Origin: Kappaphycus alvarezii
Lineage: Eukaryota > Rhodophyta > Florideophyceae > Gigartinales > Solieriaceae
NCBI GenBank assembly: GCA_002205965.3
Contig: NADL03000107.1
Coordinates: 124,001 to 188,000, forward strand
DNA length: 64,000 nt
Direction: 5' to 3'
Shown here: piece after piece, positions 1 through 10,657 of the stretch
Position numbering within the stretch: position 1 is the stretch's first letter
Layout: each line of letters begins with the position of its first letter
Position numbers and translations under genes: made by a program
Notes under the pieces: generated by a model
Seen by the model: only the letters and a program-made list of their open reading frames with translations
Told to the model about the DNA's origin: nothing
The model's database searches: none

Positions 1-2330
1 AATTGAAGCTGTCAGTGGGAAATACTACCTTGAACTAAACTTCGTCAACTTTTTTGGTCTTTCCATTCCAGAGCGAAGAGATGTAACCGCCAAATGAGCT
101 TAAATCAAATTCGTAGGAATGGCAGAAGCAATCAGGACACATTGCAGAATTTCCAGGTAAAATTGCACTATCTCCTGCCTAAGCTTCAACGATAGAAGGC
201 CGGTATTTTGAGCCGTTCATCCTCGTCTAGGATCCCACGATAACTGTAGCAATTCATAAAAGGGATTTAATTTCGAATATGAGAGGTTTTTAATAATATC
301 GAAGCTCCATATTAGCTGTACCCTCCAGTTCCGCTAGTTTTAATGTCTTCTCCGAATCTTTTAGCAGGCACTGGGGAAAGAAGTTTTGTTTAATAATATT
401 AGGAAAGTAGATGGTTTCCTGATGTGGTGCAACATGTTTGTCTAGGGATCTAACTGATTTGGTGTAAACTTACAAACTAGGAGATTTTGTTGCAAATATC
501 GAAAGAATAATATTGAAATGAGAAATGCAGCACCAAAATTATAATATGTTTACTGCAAAAAAGAGGTATAAATGTAAACTCAATTTTTTTTGCTATGCAA
601 CTAAGAGCTCCCAGAATTATAGAGGGGACAAAGTAGCAACCTAAATCGATAAAAATGGTAGAGAATTGGAACAATTTTATTTACAGGATTGAAGATCAAG
701 TTGCGCGACAATAAAGGAAGTAAGTGAGAGTTTGGATCATCGAGCTAGTATCCATTCATTAGGGTTATCCATGTATGATTATGAAATGAGTTAGATCAGG
801 GATAATGTTACATAAAGCTATGCCCTGCTTCATGTCGGTTGGAAAAGTAAGAAGGAAATGTATTGGCTGGATGAAAAAAGATTATGCAGAGAAGCACCTG
901 AGCCTCCTTTTCTTTATCAATACTGTGCTTATTTGCAGAAAGAAAAATATTAATTCCTCCCAGAAGACAGATAAAAGCAACTACTAAGGTTTTTATTTAT
1001 TCAGAAGCGAGATATTTTTCGATGTAGGTACAAAGATTGGGAATTACTGTACTGCTCTTCCGTGATTAGCATGTGTTTCTCACTTTCCATGACTTGTCGA
1101 AATCATATCCTATTGTTGTAAGGTGCAACTATTTATTTCTTAGGAGCCATCAAGAAGTAAAATCATGAAATACAACCTCATATTGGACTCTTAATAATAT
1201 TTGGAGACTTTTTATTTTTGATAATTTCAAGCCCAAAAGCATAGTTCTGAAATGTAAAATATAGTAAATCTCCTCAAAAATCATTGCTGACTCAAGAAAC
1301 ATTATGAGGGCCCGGAATACAAATAAGAGATTGGAGGTTTCCCTAAAAGACCCTCTGTGTGTTCCAGGTCACCTAGAAATGGGGGTGAATTCCTTTAGGG
1401 GACCCACGTATACCCTCATTTTTAACTATACATCGTGATATAAAGCGTGTAGTCGGTAGAAGGAAACTATTTATCTCGCTCAGCAATTCTTGCATATTTT
1501 TGATGACCATTTGTTGTAATTCCAAGTGTTGTAGAGATCGCATTTATCTACGTACAGTCCTTATTTTTGATTCAATTATTTTTATAAGATATCTGCAATC
1601 CTCTAGAATCTTCTGGACGAGTTTATCTGTACAAAATTATTTATATTCTGAGATATTCGGAAGGTTACGGGAAAAAGACTAATTCATCCTATTTAAATGT
1701 TCTAAGAAGCCATTTTAAACACATGGGATAGAATGAGATCCAAATGGCTCGTACGTACTTTCCGGGGCATTAAAATATTTAAATTTTTTCTCTTAGCATT
1801 TCAAAAGCCAAAACACTAGGAACACAGAATAAATTCAAGAACATTGAATAAAAATGAAGGAACAGGATGTTGGCTCAAGCAAGGCGGTTATCTGCGCGAA
1901 CAATTTTTTTTTATTTTTATCTTATGAGTTAATTTTTCGTGCAGAAAACTTCTTTCGTCCTGTAATTTCTTTTATACGTGAAAACAAAAGTGTTTATTCT
2001 CTCTTTTCATAACTATCTTTTTATGAAAATCAAGTTTGTACCCCTTTCTTTTCTCATTCAATATTTTTCAAAATAATTCGAGGATGTTTCGGACCTTTAA
2101 TTTCTAAATATCTTCACTTCCGATCAATGTTTTTGCTAATGAAAAATATGAGTAACTAATGTTAGACAAAACACATTAGATTCAAAATTCAATGGCTCCT
2201 TTGGATTTGAAAAAGCAAACTATCTCTGCAATGAGCTTGCGTCTCTACATAAATGGTAATATTAAGAAGTTTTCTATTATTGAATCCCGTTTCTGGTAAC
2301 GTGAGTACCAGCTCATTGGATAAGAACTTC
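1..2330. other. AT-rich gene-empty stretch
   Basis: No open frame here exceeds 65 codons and none shows a recognisable domain. The DNA is visibly A+T-richer than the transposon-filled DNA to its right, with many poly-A and poly-T runs. I see no RNA gene, no terminal repeats and no tandem array. It is probably intergenic or long-decayed repeat DNA. Confidence 0.6.
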
Positions 2331-2339
2331 TAAAATAAT

Positions 2340-2755
2340 ATATCGACTCTTCTTAATCTTCATCCTCGAAGTCATAGCCAAACAATTCTTGCAAAATAGA
2401 CATACCTCATATGCAAATTTACAAGTACCCTGTAATGGTTCATGATCATAGACAGCCTTCCAGAAAATACCTAGGGCCTCAGAATCTTCTTCATGATTCT
2501 AAAACTACCCCTCATTCCCACCGAAGAGTTCAAGATTGGGATCACTCCGTCATTCTTCTCTTTTTTCACCACCACTGTACACCAATGGCTTCCACAAGTC
2601 CACCTAGTCTGGTTCTTCTTCAGATCCTTATAGATCCAGCTCCATTTTCTCTATCTTCTCCGCTTCCTCCTCCACTTCTTCTGATTCCTATTTCCCCTCT
2701 AGAAATTAATGACGAAATTACTTCTGAACGCGCTTCAGGTCCAGCCATTTGAGTA
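2340..2755 (-). pseudogene. Diverged relic of the LTR-borne acidic ORF (third copy)
   Basis: Read on the minus strand, this stretch resembles the 194-residue acidic protein at 9524-10108 in the same order. There is a FLEGK-type block followed by Glu-rich sequence, then a W-x-P-x-VY block (LWKPLVYSGG against PWEPMVYNRG), then AVYDHEPLQGTC against AIYHSEPFEGIC, and finally ILQELFGYDFEDED against ILEELFGSDLEDND. It belongs to an LTR-derived family and is decayed in several places. LTR ends and target duplications were not found around this copy, so it is much older than the two at 9-14 kb. The homology is my own by-eye alignment. Confidence 0.6.
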
Positions 2756-3668
2756 AATATTCGTATTGCTATAGCCTATTAGCCGCCAAAGTTAGGTCGT
2801 TAATGGGACGTCGGGCACTGGATGATTTCGCGATATTGGGGGACGAACGGAGACTAGTCTTGTTGATTTTAAAGTAAGGGAGTGTGCTGGTGAACCAATG
2901 GAGTAAATTATGGTAGGTTTGTTTCTTCCAAAACGTTGCTATCGTACTTTAAGTAGGGTAATTTCATCGATAATTGCCATTGCCTTGGCCAAACTAAAAA
3001 TTCAAGGCGATATTGCAGATTTGAGTTGGCCTGAATTACAGGTGCAAAAAAATCTGTGCGATAAAATTTCGGAAATGAACTTGGAGGACGGGTCGGATGA
3101 CGATTCGAGGGGGTTCTCTTCGAGAAAATAGGACCAAATCTTCAAAAATAAAATAGAACTTAAACGTTTACCATTATTTTTGATTCATAAAGGTAAAGGA
3201 TTTTTAAGATTTCCTTCTTGAAAGAAAATATAACTCTGATTGTTTCAAGAGCAAGATTTCAAGGATAGTTTTCGGGACGACGAAAACAGGTATTTGCAGA
3301 AATGACTGATTTCCCGCCAACAATTTTTAGGTCATTCTAACTTATTTTTTTGTCATTTATTACCTCTGAACATATGCCTTTCTTACATTTGCCTCAAATT
3401 ATAATAAGTACCCATAATATGTACTTCCAATCGAGGTATAATTAATCCATTACTTGGGTCTCCAATTTTAATTATTTGAAACCTATCTTGCTCCTCGGTC
3501 TCGAACGCCTTCGCAGATCTAAGGTCCAATGGTTGGAACTTCGGATGATCCACATCAAGTGAGCCCTGGACGTAATCCTTAATCATAGATCAACAGTTTC
3601 GTGCCTTTCGTGCTCCATTTAGCGGTCCAGTTAAGTATCTCTTAGGGTGAAAGGTTTGAGTGTTTATA
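2756..3668. other. No recognisable gene
   Basis: About 2790-2830 resembles the stretch just upstream of the acidic ORF core near 9960-10000 (TAGGTCGTTAATGGGACG against TAGGCCGTTGATGGGGCG), so the relic probably extends here. A 73-codon plus-strand ORF at 2910-3131 ends in an acidic DGSDDDS segment but matches nothing I know. Otherwise nothing is seen. Confidence 0.4.
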
Positions 3669-3830
3669 CGCTTGGAAAATATATTTGGTCTATCCTAAAG
3701 TTTTTCAGACAATCACAATCGACTCAAACAGGTGTGCCGACACAGTAATGGGGGAGAAACTACGCTCCCTAAAAGGCTACATTCAGGCCAGCCATCAGAC
3801 AGGCCGCGTGTTCCATACCCTGTACAAAGT
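3669..3830 (-). pseudogene. LINE-A tail and 3' flank fragment
   Basis: On the minus strand this matches the end of the LINE-A protein and the DNA after it at 8160-8330. Both hold GGCCTGCTTGATGGCTGGCC-type sequence, the run CTCCCTAAAA(G/T)GCTAC and the segment GACACAGTAATGGGG. It is a short 3'-end fragment with no reverse transcriptase domain nearby, consistent with a 5'-truncated or recombined non-LTR element. Confidence 0.6.
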
Positions 3831-4164
3831 CATGAAAATACTACATCCATTCATTCTCTTGGGTAGCCTACAAATGCGGGTGCGTTCGTAGGCAATTTGT
3901 CGGACATTTCCCCCTAGTAAACTTTAAAGCTAGCAGCGATTGTCGAAACCATACAGAGATTATTATATTATTAAGAAATGGTTGCCACCATCTATTCACC
4001 CACCTATACAAGGGAGCTCCCTACGTGCACTCGTTACCTGTCGGAGATAGTTCCAGATTATCGTTTCGTCTTTTAATGTTCTTAAGGTCAAAAATTCACT
4101 CCAATATTAAATTGACAATCGTTTATGGCGCTGAGCTCATCATGATATGCAGTCAGTCTTCACT

Positions 4165-4400
4165 ATTTCCAGCATTCTTCTACAACTACACTCGGCGTTG
4201 GCAGTAACTTCTAACGCTGCTTGTCTGCTGGCTGGCATCCCATCGACTTTCTGGTAGACCGCTTGGTGCTAACATTCGACAGTTATGATTTGTACATTGC
4301 TTCCACCATCGGTACATGTATTTAATATGACATTCAGATTTGCAACTCCAAATGGGTTCCAGCCAATCCATACATCTCAATAACGACACCCCCCTTTTTT
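4165..4400 (+). repeat. LINE-A (type A3) 3' flank copy, inverted relative to 10.86-11.08 kb
   Basis: This is about 220 bp closely matching the reverse complement of 10860-11085. Shared landmarks are the Cys-rich run around CACTCGGCGTTGGCAGTAAC, the segment CTGGCATCCCATCGACTTTC and ACATGTATTTAATA. At 10.9 kb the segment lies directly downstream of a LINE-A tail, so here it is a detached 3' end of the same subfamily. Confidence 0.7.
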
Positions 4401-5450
4401 CCACCCTATTTGCATTAGTCCCCAGAATCTCATTTACTGGGGACGACTCGCTCCAGAATAGTGGCTAGTCTATAGCTCCTTCACCCCTTGTGTTACAGTC
4501 GATCTTTCGATGAACCTATACCGTATTGCTTCCTAGGGCTTTGTCCTATTTTGCCATCACAGCAAACCAACCCCATGGTTCCTACTTGAGAAAAAACTTT
4601 ACATTTGTGTCATGAAAAAATTCTAACGATATACGGGAATAATTCAACTTTATTTTATGTACACCAATTGTTGGGGTAAGACCTTTCGACATGCATTAAT
4701 CTCTTGTTAGCTATTGAGAACGACAACTATATGCCCGTGAAACTTCAACACTTCCTGTACTTTTTGGCCTTCCGACGTCACGCAGTAGCACAATACCTAT
4801 TTTCCCCGCGAGGGTAAATTTTGAGCCGGACTAACCCCGTTACAGTATGGTTTAGAATGGCGCCAAGCTCCAGAGACATGGCTTGAAAGAAAATGGAGCA
4901 TTTTATTTTTAAGTTTATCTCGTTATATTTTAAATTGGCTATGCAGTGATTTAAGATATAATTTATGTCGACTGTATCTTCCAGGAGTAAAACACCGAAA
5001 CGTTCCCCCGTGTTTTAAGTTAGAAACAGAATCACCCTTGGCCCATTAAACTTTCTAGGTTGTACTATGGTCATGAGATTTCAGTGATGGGGCTCTGAGA
5101 TTTCTGTGCGTGTTTAAGTTCAAGGCAGGTGATGCAACACCATCAGACTAAATGGTTTGGAGAGTTTTCACACCAGGATGAGCAATGCGTGGATGAAAAA
5201 AACCCACATGTGTCAAAAATTGGTTGAATTTATGAGTCTGAGGCAACTCGCTCGAAATATACATTACAAACGTATGCATTGGAATCCCAGTTCTTGAATA
5301 TCAAAGTAACTCTACCTTCCTCAATCAACATACAAGTTTCGCTTTTTAGCTTACAAGTTTTATATCAACATAGGGCAGTTTTTTGATTACAAGCATTTGC
5401 ACTCAGTCATAAGCAAGTCAGACGACCGAGGCAGTAGCAATAACCTGGAC
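4401..5450. other. No gene; one copy of a recurring 40-bp motif
   Basis: No ORF of note is present. At about 4971-5010 lies a copy of the motif TATCTTCCAG(G/A)AGTAAAACACC followed by a C/T-rich run. The same motif occurs after or inside LINE-A sequences at 3670-3695, 8299-8339, 11704-11741 and 51690-51731. The rest looks like old intergenic DNA. Confidence 0.45.
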
Positions 5451-5451
5451 T

Positions 5452-5470
5452 AGTATTTATAAGCTTCAAG
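5452..5470 (+). promoter_or_regulatory. Possible TATA-type promoter of the secreted-protein gene
   Basis: TAGTATTTATAAGC lies about 100 bp upstream of the ATG at 5567. It is a weak TATA-like candidate; no initiator or other element supports it. Confidence 0.25.
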
Positions 5471-5566
5471 GAGCGGGTAGCCATCGAAGGTACTACTCTA
5501 GATCGAATACTCAGTTAACAAAAGCAAGAACATCATCCAAGTTGTATGTACTACTGATTTCAAAAA

Positions 5567-6114
5567 ATGGTCTCTCGGAATCTTTACATAGTACCAATTA
5601 CCGCATTTATTACTTTTTTCTACATTCCACATGTGTTTGGAGCATGTGCAGTAATTTCCTCTCTTCCACAAGAATGTTTCGAGCAGAGAATCTTCCCAAA
5701 AGTATTTGATGGCCAGTCAGATGTGAAAGTGGTGCAGGTGGATCTGTGCTCGATATTCACGAGAACTTCATCGTGTTTCAATCTTTTGCAAGCATTGAGG
5801 TGTTTGTAGAGATTCTCGGAACTCGCTTGCCAAGCAGGCTTAAGATGGTTATCGCGAAAAATCAGAACGGGACCGTAGATAGGAACAATTCATCAGTCTG
5901 GGTTGACAGATGTGCTCCCTTCTATTTCGAGAGCGATCGTGAAAGCTTTACAATGTACTTTCAAATGATGCAGATTATAGTTTGGCAATACGAAACCGGA
6001 AACTGTCCTGTGGATGGTGCTCAAACTTTTCCAGAAATCGCAGCTCTGCGGGGTTCCTTGTCAACTCTTGGGGCTTCATTTGGTATTAAGGAATGTCCAG
6101 GATTTTTCCTGTGA
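5567..6114 (+). pseudogene. Secreted Cys-containing protein, frame-interrupted
   Basis: The ATG at 5567 opens a frame with a clear N-terminal signal peptide: basic MVSRN, a hydrophobic core of about 18 residues (IVPITAFITFFYIPHVFG), then ACAV with a likely cleavage site after FGA. The frame closes at 5809, but the next frame carries on from about 5746 to 6114 with protein-like composition, including RCAPFYFESD, GNCPVDG and a final KECPGFFL. Together they suggest a secreted or vacuolar protein of about 180 residues with several cysteines, interrupted once near 5740-5760. A spliceosomal intron is unlikely because candidate GT..AG pairs are only about 26-41 nt apart. I do not recognise the family. 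It is one of only two stretches here that look like host genes. Confidence 0.45.
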
Positions 6115-6279
6115 GGAGAGTGTCTAGATCAGTCTAAGCATACTGTAGTTAATAGAAACTATTTAGCAATCTTTATAATCCTTACAAGAATGGTGGTGGA
6201 AATCTTTACGAGTACGAAACAAAGAACTCAGACGTGCAGAAGTAATTGAAAAAATACTACTCAAGCAGACGACGGGTGC

Positions 6280-7134
6280 TCACCTGGCGGGCTTCCATCC
6301 CTTGAAGACAGAATAAAAACGAGTAACGAAATCCTGCGACTCAAGCGTAACAGAGGAATGTCGGCGGCTGGCAGCGAAAGAAGCTAGGAGGCGGAAATTT
6401 TTACAACCACTCCCCCCTAACGCACCATAAGTATCGATTCCGACAGGCACCAGTAAGATATTGTCGGCATCACAGTAGTCGCTGTAGCTCGAGACCGTTG
6501 CGTGCTCGGCGAGAGACACAGCGGCGCCGGGAGACGAGGCGCTGTGCGAAAGGCGCTGATGGACGTCAGGTGTGGCCACAGTAACATCCAATGCGATATC
6601 CTTGGCTTCTAGACCGTAGTCGGCAGGTATATACAGGTCAATGCGGAAAGAAGGCGAGGAGTATGAGGGGTTGGACTGAAGCGGGGATTCAACGAGCACA
6701 CTGATAATAAGTTCTATGCAGTAGCGATGGAGGGCATTGCGAAGGACGTTGTTACGATGGGTTTGCCCTTCATCGTACTAGCCGGCCAAGACATGTTTGC
6801 CCATCGGGTCCAGAACCCGAGTGACGTAGGTGGAACGGCGAGATCAGAAGGGGCACCGCGAATGTCCCGAGAAAAGTAGGATACCGAGACAAAGGGAAAC
6901 AGAAATTTCCATAGCATAGGATGCCAAATATGTGCCACGATGCGGGTGGGGAAGAGCAGTAAAGAGGGAACAGGAGTATTTGGCACGCATCGTGGGACGA
7001 GCCCGCTCCGCGGCATCGGCGCGGAGAAACATGCGATCGAATGCGGAAGCGTGGAGATCGAGGGTGGTCGTAAACTGGAGTTTTTCACCTGCAACTGGGG
7101 ATATACAGCGCTGAAGGAGTGCAGTGGAGTTCAA
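6280..7134 (-). pseudogene. LINE family B, C-terminal tail (zinc-site and nuclease-like region)
   Basis: On the minus strand it runs from an upstream segment (ISPVAGEKLQF, then RGTYLASYAMEISVSLCLGI) to RNNVLRNALHRYC, then RIDLYIPADYGLEAKDIALD, then AGAAVSLAEHA-type sequence, and finally DNILLVPVGIDTYGALGG. This order is typical of the conserved region after the polymerase domain in a group of non-LTR reverse transcriptases: a Cys/His site followed by a nuclease-like fold. The first half needs two frames and the last 139 residues are open. No polymerase domain is attached. The neighbour is a divergently oriented LINE-A tail, starting about 90 bp away. Confidence 0.65.
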
Positions 7135-7219
7135 TCAAGCATGGTTGGAGAATTATGGTTCTTCCTCCTTACTAACTTGCTCATGATGAACGTAATTGAT
7201 CCAAAAACTATATGCACAA

Positions 7220-8340
7220 GTTGATTTTCCAAGATGATGAAGAACATCGCGGCTGCGGCGTTCTTGGCTTCAAGCTCATCATCCAGCAAGCTTTGCAAGA
7301 CCTTGCTCCCAACTCCTATTAAGGAGCTGGGAACATACGAAGCAGCTGCAGACGCCCATCGGAGATGGTCGACCTCTTGCCTGCCGTCTAGGATTATCCC
7401 GTTCAGTGTAATTTGCTCGCAAAATTCACCATCGCAAAAGACGCTGACGGACGCAATCCATGAAGCAGTGCAAGAACGAATTCCTCTTGGGGATTCGAGG
7501 AGGCAGGCGTTTCGCGCGTCTATGGCCCTCCCGGGAGCTAAGGAATGGGTGTATTGTCCCCCATGCCCCGGACTACAGACAAGCATTGATCCTCGAGAAT
7601 TCTCGGTGTGGCTTCAATACTACTGTCAAGTCCCACTTTTTCACCCTGAAACGCCATGCCCGAGAAGGAATTCCCCGGACACACTCGATGTACATGGCGA
7701 TCATCTCATGCACTGCTTGCATGGAGCCATCAGGATCAACCGACATGATCGCCAGGTAAACCTTCTTGCGAAAGACCTGTCAAGAGCTGCTCGTCATCCT
7801 GTCGTAGAGCCACGCCATGGTCTCCACCGCACGAGACCAGACATACAGGCAATGGGAAGCAGCGGAGGACCGACTTTTTTGGTGTTACCTTCGTGAATCC
7901 CCTCGCTCCTCCACAGGAGAGTGAGGGCCTTCAACCCGATGTCCTCTCTGAATGCGGCGCGAAATGCAAGCAGAGAAGATATCAATCCTTTATCGCGACC
8001 TCCACCAGAGGTAGGCTCGTGCCTGCGCCAATCTCCACTCTTGGAGGGTGGCACCCGGATGCATGTGCAGTGCTAAATGACGTGGCAAGGAACGTGGCCG
8101 TGAGGGCACTGGTGACGTACGGAAAGGTTCGGGGGGTTTTGATGCAAAGGCACGCCGCAGAGCCGTCATGTCCAATGCGGCCTGCTTGATGGCTGGCCTG
8201 AAGGTAGCATTTTAGGGAGCGTAGTTCCTTCCCCATTACTGTGTCGGTATACCCTTTTTGAGTTGATTGCGGTTGTCTGGAAAACCATGGGATAGACCGG
8301 ATATATCTTCCAGAGTAAAACACCCAAACCTTTTTCCCCA
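7220..8340 (+). pseudogene. LINE family A, C-terminal region with 3' flank
   Basis: The 220-residue frame from 7234 ends at 7896 and a second frame covers 7893-8189. Blocks in order: AAAAFLASS near the start, WVYCPPCPGL, a WLQYYCQVPLFHPETPCP zinc-site segment, TLDVHGDHLMHC, INRHDRQVNLLAKDLSRAAR, HPVVEPR, TRPDIQAMG, and after a frame change RRYQSFIATSTRGRLVPAPI, STLGGWHPDACAVLND and LMQRHAA. It is the post-polymerase part of a non-LTR retrotransposon ORF. The polymerase motifs are absent, so this is a 5'-truncated or rearranged copy. The DNA after the stop (8212-8339) recurs at 51607-51731 and is probably the element's 3' untranslated region. Confidence 0.7.
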
Positions 8341-8344
8341 AGAT

Positions 8345-8563
8345 GATGTACAGCTTAGTACACAGTTCCATACAAAATCGAGTTTATCTTCCACGATGGC
8401 ACCGGATGCAAACGCGTTCGTCTCGGAGTTTGCAGCAAATACAGCCACGAGGGCAATGGAGAGCTTCTCGAGAGCAAAAAGGTTCCTCAGGCATAGACAC
8501 GCAGCGCAAGCTGTACTATCTAATGCCGGATGCCTCCTCGCCTGCCTTGACCCGTCGATGTAA
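8345..8563 (+). pseudogene. LINE-A-like tail fragment
   Basis: The frame reads APDANAFVSEFAANTATRAM, then FLRHRHAAQAVLSNAGCLLA and ends CLDPSM. This corresponds to HPDACAVLNDVARNVAVRAL and LMQRHAAAAVMSNAACLMAG in the other A copies, so it is the final 70 residues of a second, diverged A-type protein. It directly follows the 3' flank of the preceding copy, giving tail-to-tail stacking in the same orientation. Confidence 0.55.
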
Positions 8564-9008
8564 TCAGAGGGTCGCAGAGGCGCAGACCCATTTATGTTTT
8601 CTCCTTTCCTTCTCTACAGACTCCGTTTAGATTCCCCCCGCTAGAAGTGTCAGACGAGGTAACCTACCCCATCATTAATTCCCTCTTCCGCGAATAATAC
8701 ATTCGAATCATCCTTCAATTCAGTACAGCACCAGACCGATGAGTTCAATAACTCACACAACGATTCTCGACATACAGCCGAGATCGAAAGGCTAAAGTTA
8801 TCCTCTTTTAGTACACCGACTACAAACGCAACAAAATGTAAAGATCCTGACGCCATCGCTGTCTGATAGTAGTAATATAACCCGGAAGGAAGCTTTCTGT
8901 ATTTCGATGTTTGAAAAGTGAGGCCAGTTGTTTCTCGAGGGATTAGGTGTGATGAGAACAGGCTTACAAACTAAATGATGAGCAAGATAAGGCAGTATTC
9001 CTAAAAGA
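8564..9008. other. No recognisable gene
   Basis: A 68-codon minus-strand ORF (8650-8856) starts with a plausible ATG (MASGSLHFVAFVVGVLKEDN) but I do not recognise it and it has no partner exon that I can see. Nothing else supports a gene here. Confidence 0.35.
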
Positions 9009-9009
9009 C

Positions 9010-9089
9010 CGGCTGGAGCCCAGCAACCAAGTATAACGCATTGGATATTTCTGTTGAAGCGGTGCGATATGCCATTTTGTCAGGACCTG
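9010..9089 (-). pseudogene. LINE-A tail, outer part, split from 10508-10657 by a solo LTR
   Basis: On the minus strand the end of this piece reads ASTEISNALYLVAGLQPVF then stop, matching HAAAAVMSNAACLMAGLKVS at the end of LINE-A proteins. Its missing upstream part lies at 10508-10657, beyond the LTR insertion. The sequence ACCTG at 9085-9089 is repeated at 10508-10512, which marks the insertion point. Confidence 0.6.
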
Positions 9090-9523
9090 TGATAGGGGAA
9101 AATCGTCGGGAGAAGAGATACTTAGAACCAACTACCCCAAGACGGAGGTGTTGCGAGCGACAAAAGTGCTACCGTGGTATAGTTGAACAAATAAAAAGGA
9201 GTGTATATGGGAGAGAGTTGAGAGGGCTACAAGCAAGTATAAAAGGGGCAGGGTCTACCACTGATGCTCTGCGACCAGCTTAGGAAAAAGTTTTCTTGGG
9301 TCTGAAGTTGACTCTCAACTTCCTACTACTCGGAGCTTGACCTGAAGTTGTCTGCCAACTTGCTTGACCTCTCAAGGAGGAAGCACTTTACTCAGCTTAT
9401 ATAGACTTTTCGGCTAATCCTAAAGTCTCAATCAAACATACTAAATACCATAAAACGCATAAAAGGGCATCTTGTGGATGTGATTGGCCAGAGGGAAGAT
9501 ATTATCAAGGAAAATATCTGTAT

Positions 9524-10108
9524 CTACTCCTCACAATCGTTATCCTCAAGATCAGAACCAAATAACTCCTCCAAAATATCCATACTCTCAATGCAATCCC
9601 TACAAATTCCCTCGAACGGCTCAGAATGATAAATGGCTTCATCAGACATATCAAGATCCTCCAACCCTTCCTCGCGACCCTCAGCCTCCGCGCCAACCCC
9701 ATCCGAAGAATCCGAGATGACGATCACGCCCTCACTATCCCCTCCATCCCCCACAGCAACTTCCCCACGATTATACACCATCGGTTCCCACGGAGCTACA
9801 AAGTCTTCCTCATCCTCGGATCCCTCCACGTCCGACTCAGTCCCCTCTGACTCCTCCTCCTCCGCCTCCTCCAAGAAGTGCCGACGAACCCACTCCCGAA
9901 CACGCTCACGGTCCATCCTCCTGAAGTAGTCGTCGTAGTCTGTTGGCCCATTATTCATTAGGCTAGGCCGTTGATGGGGCGAGAGGGGCGGCTTTTGGTG
10001 ATGGGGGCGGAGGGGCGAAGGTTGTTCATTCTGATAGACGTTGGGGAATGGGAGGCAATGTAGGGTGTTTTGGGGGGGAGGGGTGATGAGTAAAATGATC
10101 GGGGACAT
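9524..10108 (-). CDS. Acidic LTR-borne protein with SUMO-interaction-like motif, 194 aa
   Basis: The frame is fully open. Residues 1-50 are Pro-rich (PPPQNTL, PLRPHHQKPP). Residues 55-80 are charged and helical (DYDDYFRRMDRERVREWVRR). Residues 80-103 are strongly acidic. A W-x-P block follows (APWEPMVYNRG, 105-115), then VIVISDSSD at 128-136, which has the form of a SUMO-interaction motif: hydrophobic core followed by Ser and acidic residues. The end (163-189) is EPFEGICRDC then MDILEELFGSDLED, with two cysteines in CxxC spacing. The last block is kept in the copies at 13.0-13.6 kb and 2.3-2.8 kb, which suggests past selection. A TATTTAAA box lies 22-29 bp upstream of the ATG and is conserved in the second LTR. 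The function is unknown; LTR-encoded accessory genes of retroviruses are only a formal parallel. Confidence 0.6.
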   Translation of the reverse strand: MSPIILLITPPPQNTLHCLPFPNVYQNEQPSPLRPHHQKPPLSPHQRPSLMNNGPTDYDDYFRRMDRERVREWVRRHFLEEAEEEESEGTESDVEGSEDEEDFVAPWEPMVYNRGEVAVGDGGDSEGVIVISDSSDGVGAEAEGREEGLEDLDMSDEAIYHSEPFEGICRDCIESMDILEELFGSDLEDNDCEE

Positions 10109-10129
10109 TTGGAACTTGGAATAAAGGGG

Positions 10130-10137
10130 TTTAAATA
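10130..10137 (-). promoter_or_regulatory. TATA-like box upstream of the LTR-borne ORF
   Basis: TATTTAAA on the minus strand, 22-29 bp before the ATG. The surrounding sequence (CCTATTTAAACCC, then TTTATTCC, then GTCCCCGATCATTT) is conserved in the opposite-strand copy at 12920-12965. Conservation in two diverged LTRs argues for function, and it is separate from the main LTR TATA box near 9395-9405. Confidence 0.45.
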
Positions 10138-10396
10138 GGCTCCCGGGGCAGGTTCTATAGATTAGGAATAGGTAAAATAAATCTGCAAGGGATTTTGCAG
10201 TAGTGCATTTGCGCCCTTCTTCTCAAAAAAGGTGAATTTGGAGGAGGAAGTAAGCTAAAAGGGAAAAGGAACTTGATTCGGGGTCGATTCAGAGGGCTAA
10301 ATACAGTATAAAAATATCTAGATAAAATGGAAGTAAATTTGGAAATGACGGTGGGAGAAGTTAGGGGCGGGATCGTTGTAGGTTGCTGGATTACAC

Positions 10397-10507
10397 GAAG
10401 GGAGGACCATTTCCTGTATTACATGAAGGGAGGACCATTTCCTGTATTACATGGAGGGAGGACCATTTCCTGTATTACATGAGGGGAGGACCATTTTCTG
10501 TATTACA
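10397..10507. repeat. 28-bp minisatellite, four copies
   Basis: The unit is GAAGGGAGGACCATTTCCTG followed by TATTACAT, with starts at 10397, 10425, 10453 and 10481 and only single-base differences between units. It forms the outer end of the solo LTR (minus-strand U3 start). The second LTR has at most degenerate traces near 12650-12710. Confidence 0.9.
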
Positions 10508-10657
10508 ACCTGCTTGACTTTTTCATACGTCTCCATTGCCCTGAAGGCCATTTTCCGTTGTCAGGGCCCAGGCGTCGGGGTGCTAATCACCGAGGGTGAA
10601 CATGTACATGGTGCCAAGCTTCTTGGTGAAGTCGCGATGAAGGAATCATATATTTAA
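10508..10657 (-). pseudogene. LINE-A tail, inner part, split by the solo LTR
   Basis: The antisense of this stretch matches the GGWHPDA end of LINE-A proteins. Read on the plus strand, the shadow TFSYVSIALKAIFRCQGPGV parallels TFPYVTSALTATFLATSFST, the antisense shadow of the 8.0-8.1 kb copy. With 9010-9089 it forms one older LINE-A fragment into which the LTR inserted. Confidence 0.6.

Larger units (their letters stand above)
9090..10507 (-). mobile_element. Solo LTR (Ty3/gypsy) with an ORF inside its U3 half
   Basis: A 1418-bp LTR, TG..CA, flanked by the 5-bp duplication ACCTG (9085-9089 and 10508-10512). On the minus strand it begins with a 28-bp minisatellite, then an AT-rich stretch, a TATTTAAA box, a 194-codon ORF (10108 to 9524) and finally a segment of about 380 bp that is nearly identical to the promoter-distal half of the gypsy-1 LTR (43809-44188). 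That shared half includes the TATATAAGC box. Inside the LTR the two families part abruptly at about 9468/44188. No internal element DNA follows, so this is a solo LTR left by LTR-LTR recombination. The near identity to gypsy-1 implies a young copy. Confidence 0.85.

Noticed and set aside
7131-7586. 151-residue minus-strand ORF as a gene
   Set aside because: It is the antisense shadow of the LINE-A tail and has no protein-like motif of its own.
7982-8371. 129-residue minus-strand ORF as a conserved protein because it recurs at 51.37-51.57 kb
   Set aside because: It recurs only because it is antisense to the conserved LINE-A tail and its 3' flank.
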